NCBI GenBank assembly: GCA_020633435.1
Contig: JACKDP010000009.1
Location: 62,001-126,000, forward strand
Source of the DNA: Myxococcales bacterium
GTDB taxonomy: Bacteria; Myxococcota_A; Bradymonadia; UBA7976; UBA1532
Direction: 5' to 3'
Length of the DNA stretch: 64,000 nucleotides
A program made the translations under genes and the position numbers. Shown here piece by piece: positions 33,672 to 41,637 of the stretch; positions within the stretch are counted from its first letter, which is position 1; the number at the start of each line of letters is the position of its first letter. The notes under the pieces are model-generated. The model was not told where the DNA came from, ran no database searches, and saw only the letters and a program-made list of their open reading frames with translations.

Positions 33672-34694
33672 ATGATCACGATCGCCCTCGACGCCATGGG
33701 CGGGGACCACGGGCTGGAGGCCACCGTCTCCGCGGCCGCGCGGCTGTCGCTCGACCGGCGCGTCGGCGTGCTCCTCGTCGGCGACGCCCCGGCCATCGGC
33801 CAGTCCCTCCGGCGGCACCGCTACGACGCCTCGTACGTGTCGGTGCACCACGCGGCGGACGTCGTCGGCATGGCCGAGAAGCCCCGGGAGGCCCTCGACG
33901 CCCACCCCGAGGCGTCCATCCTGGTGGCCGCGCGCCTCGTCGCCGAGGGCCACGCCGACGCGCTCGTGAGCGCCGGCAACACGGGCGCCTCCGTCCTGGC
34001 CTGCGCGCGCCACTTCAAGAAGATCCCCGGCGTGCCCCGCACGGCCCTCGCCGCCGTCGTGCCCACCGAGCAGCGGCGCGGCGAGCTGGACGATCCCTTC
34101 AGCCTGCTGCTGGACGTGGGCGCGACCCTCGGCGCCGACGCCGACGCGCTGGTCGCCTTCGCCCATATGGGCGCCGCCTACTCCGCCCGCATCTCGCGCA
34201 ACCCCCGGCCCCGGGTGGCCCTGCTCTCCAACGGCGCGGAGCCCTACAAGGGCACGGCCGCCATCGTCGAGGCCCACCAGCGCCTGCTCAACGACCCGCA
34301 CCTCGACTTCATCGGCAACGTCGAGGGGGTGGACCTACCGCGGGGCACCGCCGACGTGGTCGTCACCGACGGCTTCACGGGCAACGTCGTCCTCAAGATG
34401 ATCGAGGGCATCAGCGAGACGGTGATGGACCTGGCCCGGTTCGCCTACCGCAGCAAGCTCGCGTGGCGCGCCGGCCTGTTCATGCTCGGCGGCGGCATCA
34501 AGCAGCTCAAGCAGATCACCGACTGGCAGCAGTACGGCGGCGCGCCGATCCTCGGCTTCGACCGCCCCTTCATCAAGGCGCACGGCCGCTCCGGCCCCCG
34601 CGCCCTCGGCAACGCCGTGAAGGTGGCCGCCAAGGCCGTCCGCAGCGACCTGTGCGCCGAGATCGCCCGCACCCTGGCCGAGGCCCGCCCGTGA
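33672..34694 (+). CDS. plsX: Phosphate acyltransferase PlsX
   Basis: A 340-residue enzyme that makes acyl-phosphate from acyl-ACP, feeding PlsY and phosphatidate synthesis. The signature ALDAMGGDHG is at the N-terminus, followed by VSAGNTGA, LLDVGATLGAD, LLSNGAEPYKG and VVVTDGFTGNVVLKMIEG, all expected. Near the end GFDRPFIKAHGRS replaces the more usual GV-x-G segment. Commonly plsX is followed by fabH; here it is followed, with a GTGA overlap, by an APP1-like phosphatase gene instead. Confidence 0.96.
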   Translation: MITIALDAMGGDHGLEATVSAAARLSLDRRVGVLLVGDAPAIGQSLRRHRYDASYVSVHHAADVVGMAEKPREALDAHPEASILVAARLVAEGHADALVSAGNTGASVLACARHFKKIPGVPRTALAAVVPTEQRRGELDDPFSLLLDVGATLGADADALVAFAHMGAAYSARISRNPRPRVALLSNGAEPYKGTAAIVEAHQRLLNDPHLDFIGNVEGVDLPRGTADVVVTDGFTGNVVLKMIEGISETVMDLARFAYRSKLAWRAGLFMLGGGIKQLKQITDWQQYGGAPILGFDRPFIKAHGRSGPRALGNAVKVAAKAVRSDLCAEIARTLAEARP

Positions 34695-35713
34695 GCACGC
34701 CCCCCCACGTCTACCGCTGGGATCTGGACAAGACCTACCTCCAGACCGACTTCGACAGCCTGGGCGGCCTGCTGCGCACGGCCATGCAGCGCGCGGCCGA
34801 CAAGACGAACGTGCCGGGCAGCGCCGAGCTGCTGCGCTCCCTGCGCGCCGACGCCTCGGGCCGCGTGCTCATCTACTTCGTCAGCGGCAGCCCCCGGCAG
34901 ATGCGCACGGTGCTGGCCGAGAAGCTGCGCCTCGATGGCATCCACTTCGACGGCTTCATCCTCAAGGACAACCTCAACAACATCCTCCGCGGGCGCTTTC
35001 GGGCCATCAAGGAGCAGGTGGGCTACAAGCTGCCCGCGCTCCTGGAGGCCCGCGCCAGCGCGCCCGTGGAGGCGGAGGAGACGCTCTTCGGCGACGACGC
35101 CGAGCGCGACGCCTTCGTGTACTCGCTCTACGCCGACCTGCTGGCCGGCCGCCTGCCGTTGACCGTGCTCGACCAGGTTCTCGACATCGCCAACGTCTAC
35201 CCGGACGGCCGCGCGGCCATCCACGACGCCCTGGCCCGGCTGACGCCCGCCGACGCCGTGCGCCGCATCATCATCCACCTCGATCGGCGCTCGCCCCCCG
35301 TGCACTTCGAGTCGTACGGGCCCCGCGTCGCTGCCGTGTACAACTACTTCCAGGCCGCGCTGGTGCTCTTCCAGGACGGCCGGCTGCGCGCCCGCGCCGT
35401 GGGGCGCATCGCCACCGCGCTGGTGGAGCGCCACGACTACTCCCTGCCCATGCTGCTGCGCAGCTTCCAGGACACCCTGCGCCGGGGCCTCGTCGACTAC
35501 GAGGCCGCCCGCGCGCTGGGCGAGCAGGTGGCGGAGTCGGGCGTGTCGCCGAGCGTGCTGGGGCTCTTCGCCCGCGAGGCCGAGGAGATGAACATGGCGC
35601 CGCCGCCGCGGCGCCCCGGCTTCGTGCCCGACTACCCCGCCCTGCTGCACCGCGAGATCCAGCGGCACCACATCGAGAAGGCGCGCCGCAAGGGCATCCG
35701 CCGCTGGCTGTAG
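34691..35713 (+). CDS. APP1-like (DUF2183) phosphatidate-phosphatase-domain protein
   Basis: A 340-residue cytoplasmic protein with a GTG start inside the plsX stop. The N-terminal HAD-like domain (about 7-110) has DLDKTYLQTDFDS (Asp-x-Asp-x-Thr-type catalytic loop), IYFVSGSPRQMR and FILKDNLNNILRGRFRAIKE, as in the APP1 phosphatidate phosphatase family. The rest (about 120-340) is helical and unassigned. Placed after plsX, it probably removes phosphate from phosphatidate or a lysophospholipid, opposing PlsX-driven synthesis. The substrate is an inference. Confidence 0.82.
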   Translation: MSTPPHVYRWDLDKTYLQTDFDSLGGLLRTAMQRAADKTNVPGSAELLRSLRADASGRVLIYFVSGSPRQMRTVLAEKLRLDGIHFDGFILKDNLNNILRGRFRAIKEQVGYKLPALLEARASAPVEAEETLFGDDAERDAFVYSLYADLLAGRLPLTVLDQVLDIANVYPDGRAAIHDALARLTPADAVRRIIIHLDRRSPPVHFESYGPRVAAVYNYFQAALVLFQDGRLRARAVGRIATALVERHDYSLPMLLRSFQDTLRRGLVDYEAARALGEQVAESGVSPSVLGLFAREAEEMNMAPPPRRPGFVPDYPALLHREIQRHHIEKARRKGIRRWL

Positions 35714-35758
35714 CTCTTTGTTGAAGGAAGTCGGGGAGCTGGCCGCGCGGGCTTGGGG

Positions 35759-36757
35759 CTAGAAGCGGCCGATCACCGAGACGCCCGAGCCCGTGGGCGC
35801 GATGGCCGCCCCGCCGTCATCCGAGACGTACTTGTAGATGAAGTAGCCGCTAGCGACGGCGCCGGCGCCGGCGAGGCTCCAGCCCAGGATGTTCATCAGG
35901 CCACCCGTGTTGTACTGGCTCTCGAGCTCGTCGTAGCGCGCCGCCGAGATGCCGGGCCGCACGTTGTTGATGGCCTCGTCGCCGCTGGACTTGCCGACGA
36001 CCGCCATCACCACGCCGCCCACCGCGACGGCCCCCGCGCCGATGCCCAGGATGAGGTGGGTGCTGTTGCGCCCCCCGCCCCCGCCGGCGGCCACGTCCAG
36101 GTTCACGCGCACGGCCTTGGGCTCGGCGCCGACCTCGAGCGTCTGCTGCAGGGGCCCGGTGGCGTCCGGGTGCCGGAACTCCAGGTGGTAGCTGCCCAGC
36201 ACCAGGTCGATGGTGGCCGGGGTGCGCCCCATCAGCGCGTTGTCGAGCCAGATCTCGGCGCCAGACGGCTTGCTGTCGAAGGTCACGCGCGTCTTGGCGC
36301 TGGCCGGGGCCCGCTTGGGCAGCGCCGCGCCCATGACGAAGGCCCGCGCCGCCGCCTGGAGCTCCTTGACCACCTCGGGGCCGGCCGGCGCCTCGAAGGC
36401 CTCCGACCGGATGAGCTGGCCCGTGCCCACGTCGAGCCGGTTCAGCTTCAGGGTGTAGCCCCGGGCGTCGACGGCGAGCCGCGCCCAGATGAGCTGCTCG
36501 GCCTCCAGGATGGCGCCGACCTGAGCCATGCAGCCCGCGTCTTCCTCGAAGCACGAGAACGACAGTCGAGCCTCCGGGACGTTGAGCTTGATTTCGCCCT
36601 TGTCGGTCTGCCCCGACTCGGCCACCGCGGCGCGCAGCGCCTGCAGCACGCGAGCGCCATCGGCCTCGTGCTCGGGGGCCTCGACGGGCATCACAGCCAC
36701 CGTGGCCGCGTGGGCCAGCAGCGGGGCGGACAGCAGCATGAGGATGAGACCGCGCAT
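35759..36757 (-). CDS. PEGA-domain envelope protein
   Basis: A 332-residue exported protein: signal peptide (about 1-18, ending AHA), an N-terminal domain (about 20-140) resembling periplasmic proteins with AVMPVEA starts and a Cys pair (FSCFEEDAGCMAQ), and a PEGA beta-domain (about 155-225) with VTFDSKPSGAEIWLDN, RTPATI and YHLEFRH. Two hydrophobic stretches flank a short loop near the end (about 235-255 and 285-310). PEGA modules are usually surface carbohydrate-binding or structural domains in myxobacteria. Divergent from the beta-barrel gene. Confidence 0.82.
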   Translation of the reverse strand: MRGLILMLLSAPLLAHAATVAVMPVEAPEHEADGARVLQALRAAVAESGQTDKGEIKLNVPEARLSFSCFEEDAGCMAQVGAILEAEQLIWARLAVDARGYTLKLNRLDVGTGQLIRSEAFEAPAGPEVVKELQAAARAFVMGAALPKRAPASAKTRVTFDSKPSGAEIWLDNALMGRTPATIDLVLGSYHLEFRHPDATGPLQQTLEVGAEPKAVRVNLDVAAGGGGGRNSTHLILGIGAGAVAVGGVVMAVVGKSSGDEAINNVRPGISAARYDELESQYNTGGLMNILGWSLAGAGAVASGYFIYKYVSDDGGAAIAPTGSGVSVIGRF

Positions 36758-36765
36758 CGCTCGGG

Positions 36766-36794
36766 AGACTAGCACGCTCTTCGGCGGTGGGAAA
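36766..36794 (-). promoter_or_regulatory. Leaderless-type promoter of the PEGA gene
   Basis: Reading leftward: TTTCCC, 17 nt, TAGTCT, 8 nt, ATG at 36757. Confidence 0.45.
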
Positions 36795-36828
36795 CTCCCG
36801 GTGACCCCCCCGCGGACCCCCAGGCGCA

Positions 36829-36858
36829 TTGCACCGCGCGGGGGCCCGCGCCTACCAT
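36829..36858 (+). promoter_or_regulatory. Leaderless-type promoter of the beta-barrel/cytochrome operon
   Basis: TTGCAC, 18 nt, TACCAT, 8 nt, ATG at 36867. It drives four coupled genes to 41636. Confidence 0.6.
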
Positions 36859-36866
36859 CCCGCCAC

Positions 36867-38225
36867 ATGGGACGTCCCCCGCTCTTGCTGTGGTGCCTCG
36901 CCGCGCCGGCGGTCGCCGGGGCCGCCGACGTGGGGCCCGCGCCGCCCCCCGGGGACGTCATCCTGCACGCCGAGACCGTCCTGGACGCGACCCGCTGGCA
37001 GGGCGCCCGCGCCACCCCCGAGGACCGGATGGACGTCCGCCAGCGCCTCGGCGCCCGGGCCCGCCTGGGGGATCCGCGGCTGACGCTCGAGGTGGATCTG
37101 GAGCTGGGCTCCGACTTCGGCCCCGAGCCCGACGCCTGGGCCGCCACGCCCGATCCGCGGCGGGCCGTCGTCGACGTCTACGCCGCGCGGCTGGACGCCC
37201 GCGACGTCGGCGGCCGCCTCGACCTGACGCTCGGGCGCCACCTGCTCTACGACGTCCTCGGCGCCGACGCCCTCGACGGCCTCACGGTCGCCTTGCGCGC
37301 CGCCCCCTTCCTCGAGGTCGGCGCCTCCGCCGGCCTCGCCACCCGCCGCGCCTGGTCGGGCTTCGGGCCCGACGTCTTCGAGCCCGACGGGGCCGGCCTG
37401 AGCGCCGATCCTGGCGGCATCCTGCGGGCGCGCGTCGGCACCCGCGGCCTGCGCTGGCTGGCCCTGCAGGCCGGCTGGACGCGCCAGTTCGACCGTCAGG
37501 TGCAGCGCGAGGACGCCTCCGCCCTGCTGCGCCTCGGTCCCGATTTCTTGAGCCTGGACGCAGGGTTGCGCTACGCCGTTGCCCTCCACGAGCTGGCCGA
37601 CGCCCACCTGGGTCTGGCCTCGGACGCGGGGCCGGTGCGGCTCGGCGCCCGCTGGCGGCGGCACCGCCCGTCGTTCAGCCTCGACAGCATCTGGAACGCC
37701 TTCACCCGCCTGCCCTGGGACGCCGCCGAGGCGGAGGCGGGCGCCGACCTGGGGCCCTGGCGGCTGGCGGCCGACGCGTCGGTGCGCTGGTGGCCGGCCG
37801 GCGACGCGACGGCCCAGACGCCCGCCCTGGCCGTGCCCCAGACGCCCGCCGCCGAGCCGGACGCCCGCTCCATCGAGGTGGGGGGCTCCGTGGCCCGGGG
37901 CCTCGACGCCGCCCGCCCGGGCGCCCACCTCGGCCTCGAGGGCCGCGCCGCCGAGGGCTACGGCGGCGCCCGCCGGCACGTGGACGTCTTCACGCGCCTG
38001 CCCCTCCTCTACCAGCTCGGCCGCGCCCCGGCCTGGGTCCAGGCCCGGCTCGGGGCCGTCGCGCTCGCCGAGCTCACGGCGCCGGCCGCCTGGGCGCTGC
38101 TCGGCGCGGAGTGGGCCCCGGAGGAGACGATGACGCTCGAGGCCCTGGGCGAGCTCTACGCCGGCGGGCCCGATCCCACGCGCTTCCGCGTGCTGCTGCG
38201 CCTGCGGCTGGAGGAGTGGTGGTAG
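36867..38225 (+). CDS. Outer-membrane beta-barrel protein next to a multihaem cytochrome
   Basis: A 452-residue protein with a signal peptide (about 1-19). The body is built of alternating strands with porin-like features: DVYAARLDARDVGGRLDLTL, GRHLLYDVLGADALDGLTVA, and a final strand LRLRLEEWW. The GR-x-x-x-Y/D-x-x-x-ADALDG segment recalls porins found beside cytochromes in electron-transfer operons. At 452 residues it is far shorter than MtrB/PioB-type porins (about 700-850), so the match is loose. It overlaps the 11-haem cytochrome gene by 10 nt; the two are made together. Confidence 0.72.
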   Translation: MGRPPLLLWCLAAPAVAGAADVGPAPPPGDVILHAETVLDATRWQGARATPEDRMDVRQRLGARARLGDPRLTLEVDLELGSDFGPEPDAWAATPDPRRAVVDVYAARLDARDVGGRLDLTLGRHLLYDVLGADALDGLTVALRAAPFLEVGASAGLATRRAWSGFGPDVFEPDGAGLSADPGGILRARVGTRGLRWLALQAGWTRQFDRQVQREDASALLRLGPDFLSLDAGLRYAVALHELADAHLGLASDAGPVRLGARWRRHRPSFSLDSIWNAFTRLPWDAAEAEAGADLGPWRLAADASVRWWPAGDATAQTPALAVPQTPAAEPDARSIEVGGSVARGLDAARPGAHLGLEGRAAEGYGGARRHVDVFTRLPLLYQLGRAPAWVQARLGAVALAELTAPAAWALLGAEWAPEETMTLEALGELYAGGPDPTRFRVLLRLRLEEWW

Positions 38226-39193
38226 CGCTCGCCCTCCTCCTCGCCGTGCCGGCCGTCGTCTTCCCGCCGCCCACCCCGGGCAGCCTGGAGCGCCACGCCG
38301 AGCGCGCCGCGCAGCCCTGCCTGGCCTGCCACCCGGCCGCGCTCACCTCGACGCGGGCCACCGATCGCCTGGCGCCCGGCCTGCCCCCGCTGCTCGCGAC
38401 GCCCGACGTGCGCTTCGACCACCAGCGACACCGGGCCGCCGGGACAGACTGCGCGCCCTGCCACGCGGCGGGCGGGGCGCTGCCGACGAAGGCCGCCTGC
38501 GCCACCTGCCACGACGTCGAGGCCCCGGAGCGCTGCGCCGACTGCCACCTGACGGCCCCCGACGGCCGCCTGCGCCTCGCCGTCGCCTCGGGCGTCCTGC
38601 GCCCGGCCACCGGCCTGGCCGACCACCGCGGCGACTTCGCCCGGCACCACGCCGAGCCCGCCCGGCTGGCGCCCGCCACCTGCGAGGCCTGCCACGCGCC
38701 GAGCGACTGCCAGGCCTGCCACGCGGGCCGCATCCGCCCCATCGGGCTGCACCCGGCCGACTTCATCGCGACCCACGGCCCCGCCGCGCGCCGGGACGAT
38801 CCGGCCTGCGGCACCTGCCACCGCGCCCAGACGTTCTGCGTCGGCTGCCACGCCCAGAGCGGCCTCGCCCTGGAGGCCGGCCCCCGCAGCTTCGGCCGCG
38901 ACGCGCGCGACCGGCGGACGTTCCACCCGCCTGGCTTCGGCGGCCAGCTCGGCGGCGTCCCGGGCCCCGAGCACCACCGCTACGCCGCCCGGCGCCAGCT
39001 CAACGAGTGCGCGAGCTGCCACCGCGAGGCCGACTGCGTGCGGTGCCACGGGGAGGCCGCCACCACCCGCCTGCGGGCCAGCCCCCACCCCGCCAGCTTC
39101 GCGGCCTCGTGCCGGGCCCTCCTCGACGCCAACCCCCGCGGCTGCGCGAAGTGCCACGCGTCCACGGCGGCGCTGCAGGGGAAATGTCGATGA
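38216..39193 (+). CDS. Undecahaem (11 CxxCH) periplasmic cytochrome c
   Basis: A 325-residue exported protein with eleven CxxCH motifs (CLACH, CAPCH, CATCH, CADCH, CEACH, CQACH, CGTCH, CVGCH, CASCH, CVRCH, CAKCH) and many further histidines (FDHQRHR, DHRGDFARHH, GLHPADFIATHG) able to be second ligands. The start is GTG 38216 (or 38219), inside the end of the barrel gene; the signal peptide follows at once. Haems in paired CxxCH groups form a molecular wire. No lipobox is visible, so it is soluble or barrel-bound. It ends in ATGA with the next gene. Confidence 0.92.
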   Translation: MVVALALLLAVPAVVFPPPTPGSLERHAERAAQPCLACHPAALTSTRATDRLAPGLPPLLATPDVRFDHQRHRAAGTDCAPCHAAGGALPTKAACATCHDVEAPERCADCHLTAPDGRLRLAVASGVLRPATGLADHRGDFARHHAEPARLAPATCEACHAPSDCQACHAGRIRPIGLHPADFIATHGPAARRDDPACGTCHRAQTFCVGCHAQSGLALEAGPRSFGRDARDRRTFHPPGFGGQLGGVPGPEHHRYAARRQLNECASCHREADCVRCHGEAATTRLRASPHPASFAASCRALLDANPRGCAKCHASTAALQGKCR

Positions 39194-40320
39194 AGATCAT
39201 GGTCTTCTGCGCTCTGCTCGCGGGGTGCGGCGCCGACGTCGACGCCCCGTCGCCCACCAACGCCCCCATGCCCGCCACCTGCCCCACCCTGGAGGAGCTG
39301 GCCCCGGAGCTGCTGGGCCTGGTGCGGGGCGCCCGCCTGCCGGGCATCCAGGCCCTCGTCCGCGACCAGCTCACCGAGGCCCAGATCACGACGCTCCTCG
39401 ACACGCTGCTGCGCATCCTGCGGGGCCTGCCGGCGGCCGAGCGCGACGCGTTGCTGGCCCTGGGGCACGACCCGCGGCCGCAGCAGCTCCTGCCGACCGT
39501 GGCGGATCTGCTGGCCTTCGTCGCGGGGGATGGCCAGACGGGCTACCGGGGCGAGGTCATCGCGGACGTCCGCCGTCTGCTGCGCACCTGCGACGGGGAG
39601 CGCCTGTTCACCGCCCTCGACCGCCTGCTGGCCGCGCCCGCCCTGCCCCGCCTGCTGGCCGCCCTGGGCGACGCGCTCGCCCTGGACATCGTGCAGGCGG
39701 TCCTGAACTCCGACGAGCCGCTGGCCCTGCGCCGGCCCGGCTTCACCACCCTCGTCTGCAACCTGGTCGCGTCCATCGTGTGGCCCGACTTCGACGTCCA
39801 GGCCGACATCATCCGGCCGCTCTCGGGCATCACGCTGCTGCCCTTCGACGAGCCCCCGCTCGCGACGCTGCTCGACGCGCTGGCCGAGCTGCTGTCCCCC
39901 GAGGCCGGCGTCCTGGCGCCGCTGGCCGACACCGTCTGCTGCGACGTCTACGGCGTGTCGCGCTGCGGCGCCCTGCCCGCCGACGCCCGCCCGCTGCCGC
40001 GGGATCCGGTCTTCACCTGGCTGCTCTACGACCTGTTCACGACGGGCGAGCTCGACGTGACGGGGCTGCTCACCCAGGTGGCGACGCTGGCGACGGATCC
40101 GACGCTGATCGAGGCCCTGGCGCCGGTGGCGGCGCTGCTGCGCGAGGTGGGCGCGGACCCCGATCTGCGCACCGGCCTCGTCGCGCTGCTGGCCACGGCC
40201 CTGCAGGACGACATCGCGCGGCAGGTGCTGCCCGAGCTGGTGCTGCTGCTGCGCACGGCCGCGCTGCCCGAGCTGCTGGCCGTGGCCGACGCCCTGCTCA
40301 ACGGCTGCGAGGTGCGCTGA
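39190..40320 (+). CDS. Helical lipoprotein of the beta-barrel/cytochrome operon
   Basis: A 376-residue lipoprotein with AGGGGA before the ATG and lipobox LLAGC. The body is almost wholly helical with repeated LL-x-x-L patterns (TTLLDTLLRILRGLP, LRTCDGERLFTALDRLL, LLDALAELLSPEAG, LLRTAALPELLAVADALLNG) and a few Cys pairs (DTVCCDVYG). It resembles a HEAT-like solenoid. Function unknown. It overlaps both neighbours (ATGA at its start, TGATG at its end), so it is stoichiometrically tied to the cytochrome. Confidence 0.78.
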   Translation: MKIMVFCALLAGCGADVDAPSPTNAPMPATCPTLEELAPELLGLVRGARLPGIQALVRDQLTEAQITTLLDTLLRILRGLPAAERDALLALGHDPRPQQLLPTVADLLAFVAGDGQTGYRGEVIADVRRLLRTCDGERLFTALDRLLAAPALPRLLAALGDALALDIVQAVLNSDEPLALRRPGFTTLVCNLVASIVWPDFDVQADIIRPLSGITLLPFDEPPLATLLDALAELLSPEAGVLAPLADTVCCDVYGVSRCGALPADARPLPRDPVFTWLLYDLFTTGELDVTGLLTQVATLATDPTLIEALAPVAALLREVGADPDLRTGLVALLATALQDDIARQVLPELVLLLRTAALPELLAVADALLNGCEVR

Positions 40321-41636
40321 TGCGAGCCCTGCTCTGCGGCCTCGCGCTGGCCACCGCCGCCCCCGCCGCCGCCAGCGTCTTCGACGTCTACGGCTTCACG
40401 CCCCGGGGCCGCGCCCTCGGCAACGCCCTGACGGCCGAGGCCGACGACTACACGGGCACCTTCTACAACCCGGCCCTGCTCACACGGCGCAAGCGCGTGA
40501 ACGTGGGCGCCGGCCTCGTCGCCACCTTCCCGCGGCTCACCATCGATCGCGAGTTTACTGCTGAATTTCAAAAGGAAATCTCGCACGAGCTGCCCGACGA
40601 CTTCACCGGCATCAGCTTCGGCGCCCTCTTCCCGCTGGGCGGGCGCTTCGGCAACCGGGTGGCCATCGGGTTCGGGCTCTACCTGCCGCTGCTGCGCCTG
40701 CTGCGCGCCGACTCGGTGGATGGGCAGGTGCCGCAGTTCTATCGATACGAGGCGCTGCCCGACAAGTTCGTGGTCCTGGCGAGCCTGGCCTTCGAGCCCG
40801 TCGACGGCTTCAGCGTCGGCGCCGGCGTGCAGGTGCTCGCGAGCCTCGACGGCCAGCTCGACTTCGGCGTCGAGGTGGCCAACCGCCGCGTGAGCCGCCG
40901 CGAGATCCTCGTCGAGATCGCCCCCACCGCCGCGCCCGTGTTCGGCCTCGCCTGGACGCCCGCCGCCGGCCTGCGCCTGGGCGCGAGCTACCGCGGCTCC
41001 ATCCAGCTCGACTACGCGCTGCCGGGGCACATCGACATCGACACCCTCATCCAGCTCGACCTCGCGCTGTCCGGCACGGTCCTCTACACGCCCGACATCT
41101 ACAACCTGGGGGTGGCCTGGGACGTCCCCGGGGCCGCCACCACCCTCGCGGCCGACGTCACGTTCGCGCGCTGGTCGGCCGCGCCCGATCCGTCGCCCCA
41201 TGTGGCGCTGGACCTCTCGGGCGACCTGCTGGCCGGCCTGGGCGCCGACGAGCGCCTCGACATCGGCAGCGGCGCGCCCGTGGATCTGGCGTTTCGCGAC
41301 GTGGTGGAGCTGAAGGCCGGCGTCGAGCACCACCTGCACCCGCAGGTCGCGGTGCGGGCCGGCTACACGTGGCGCCCCTCCCCGGCGCCGGTGCCGACCG
41401 CGGCCTTCAACTACATCGACAACGACGCCCACCTCCTCGCCGGGGGCTTCGGCGTGACGTTCGCCGACCCCCTGGAGGTCCGGCAGAACCCCGTCACGCT
41501 CGACTTCGTGTACCAGGCGACGATCATGAGCGACCTCCGGGTGCGCAAGACCGCGGGGGCCGACGACCGCGTCGGCGACTACCGCGCGGGCGGCGTCGTG
41601 CACGGCATCGGGCTCGCCTTCCGGCACGACCTCTGA
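40320..41636 (+). CDS. OmpP1/FadL-like outer membrane channel
   Basis: A 438-residue protein with a signal peptide ending AAAS (about residue 17). FadL-family features are present: an early YGFTPRGRALGNALTAEADD segment with EADDYTGTFYNPALLT (the Asn-Pro-Ala motif), TFPRL, FGALFPLGGRFGNRVAIGFG and repeated strands to a GIGLAFRHDL finish. FadL-type proteins import hydrophobic substrates such as long-chain fatty acids or aromatics. Its ATG overlaps the stop of the helical lipoprotein gene, placing it last in the four-gene operon. Confidence 0.85.
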   Translation: MRALLCGLALATAAPAAASVFDVYGFTPRGRALGNALTAEADDYTGTFYNPALLTRRKRVNVGAGLVATFPRLTIDREFTAEFQKEISHELPDDFTGISFGALFPLGGRFGNRVAIGFGLYLPLLRLLRADSVDGQVPQFYRYEALPDKFVVLASLAFEPVDGFSVGAGVQVLASLDGQLDFGVEVANRRVSRREILVEIAPTAAPVFGLAWTPAAGLRLGASYRGSIQLDYALPGHIDIDTLIQLDLALSGTVLYTPDIYNLGVAWDVPGAATTLAADVTFARWSAAPDPSPHVALDLSGDLLAGLGADERLDIGSGAPVDLAFRDVVELKAGVEHHLHPQVAVRAGYTWRPSPAPVPTAAFNYIDNDAHLLAGGFGVTFADPLEVRQNPVTLDFVYQATIMSDLRVRKTAGADDRVGDYRAGGVVHGIGLAFRHDL

Positions 41637-41637
41637 G

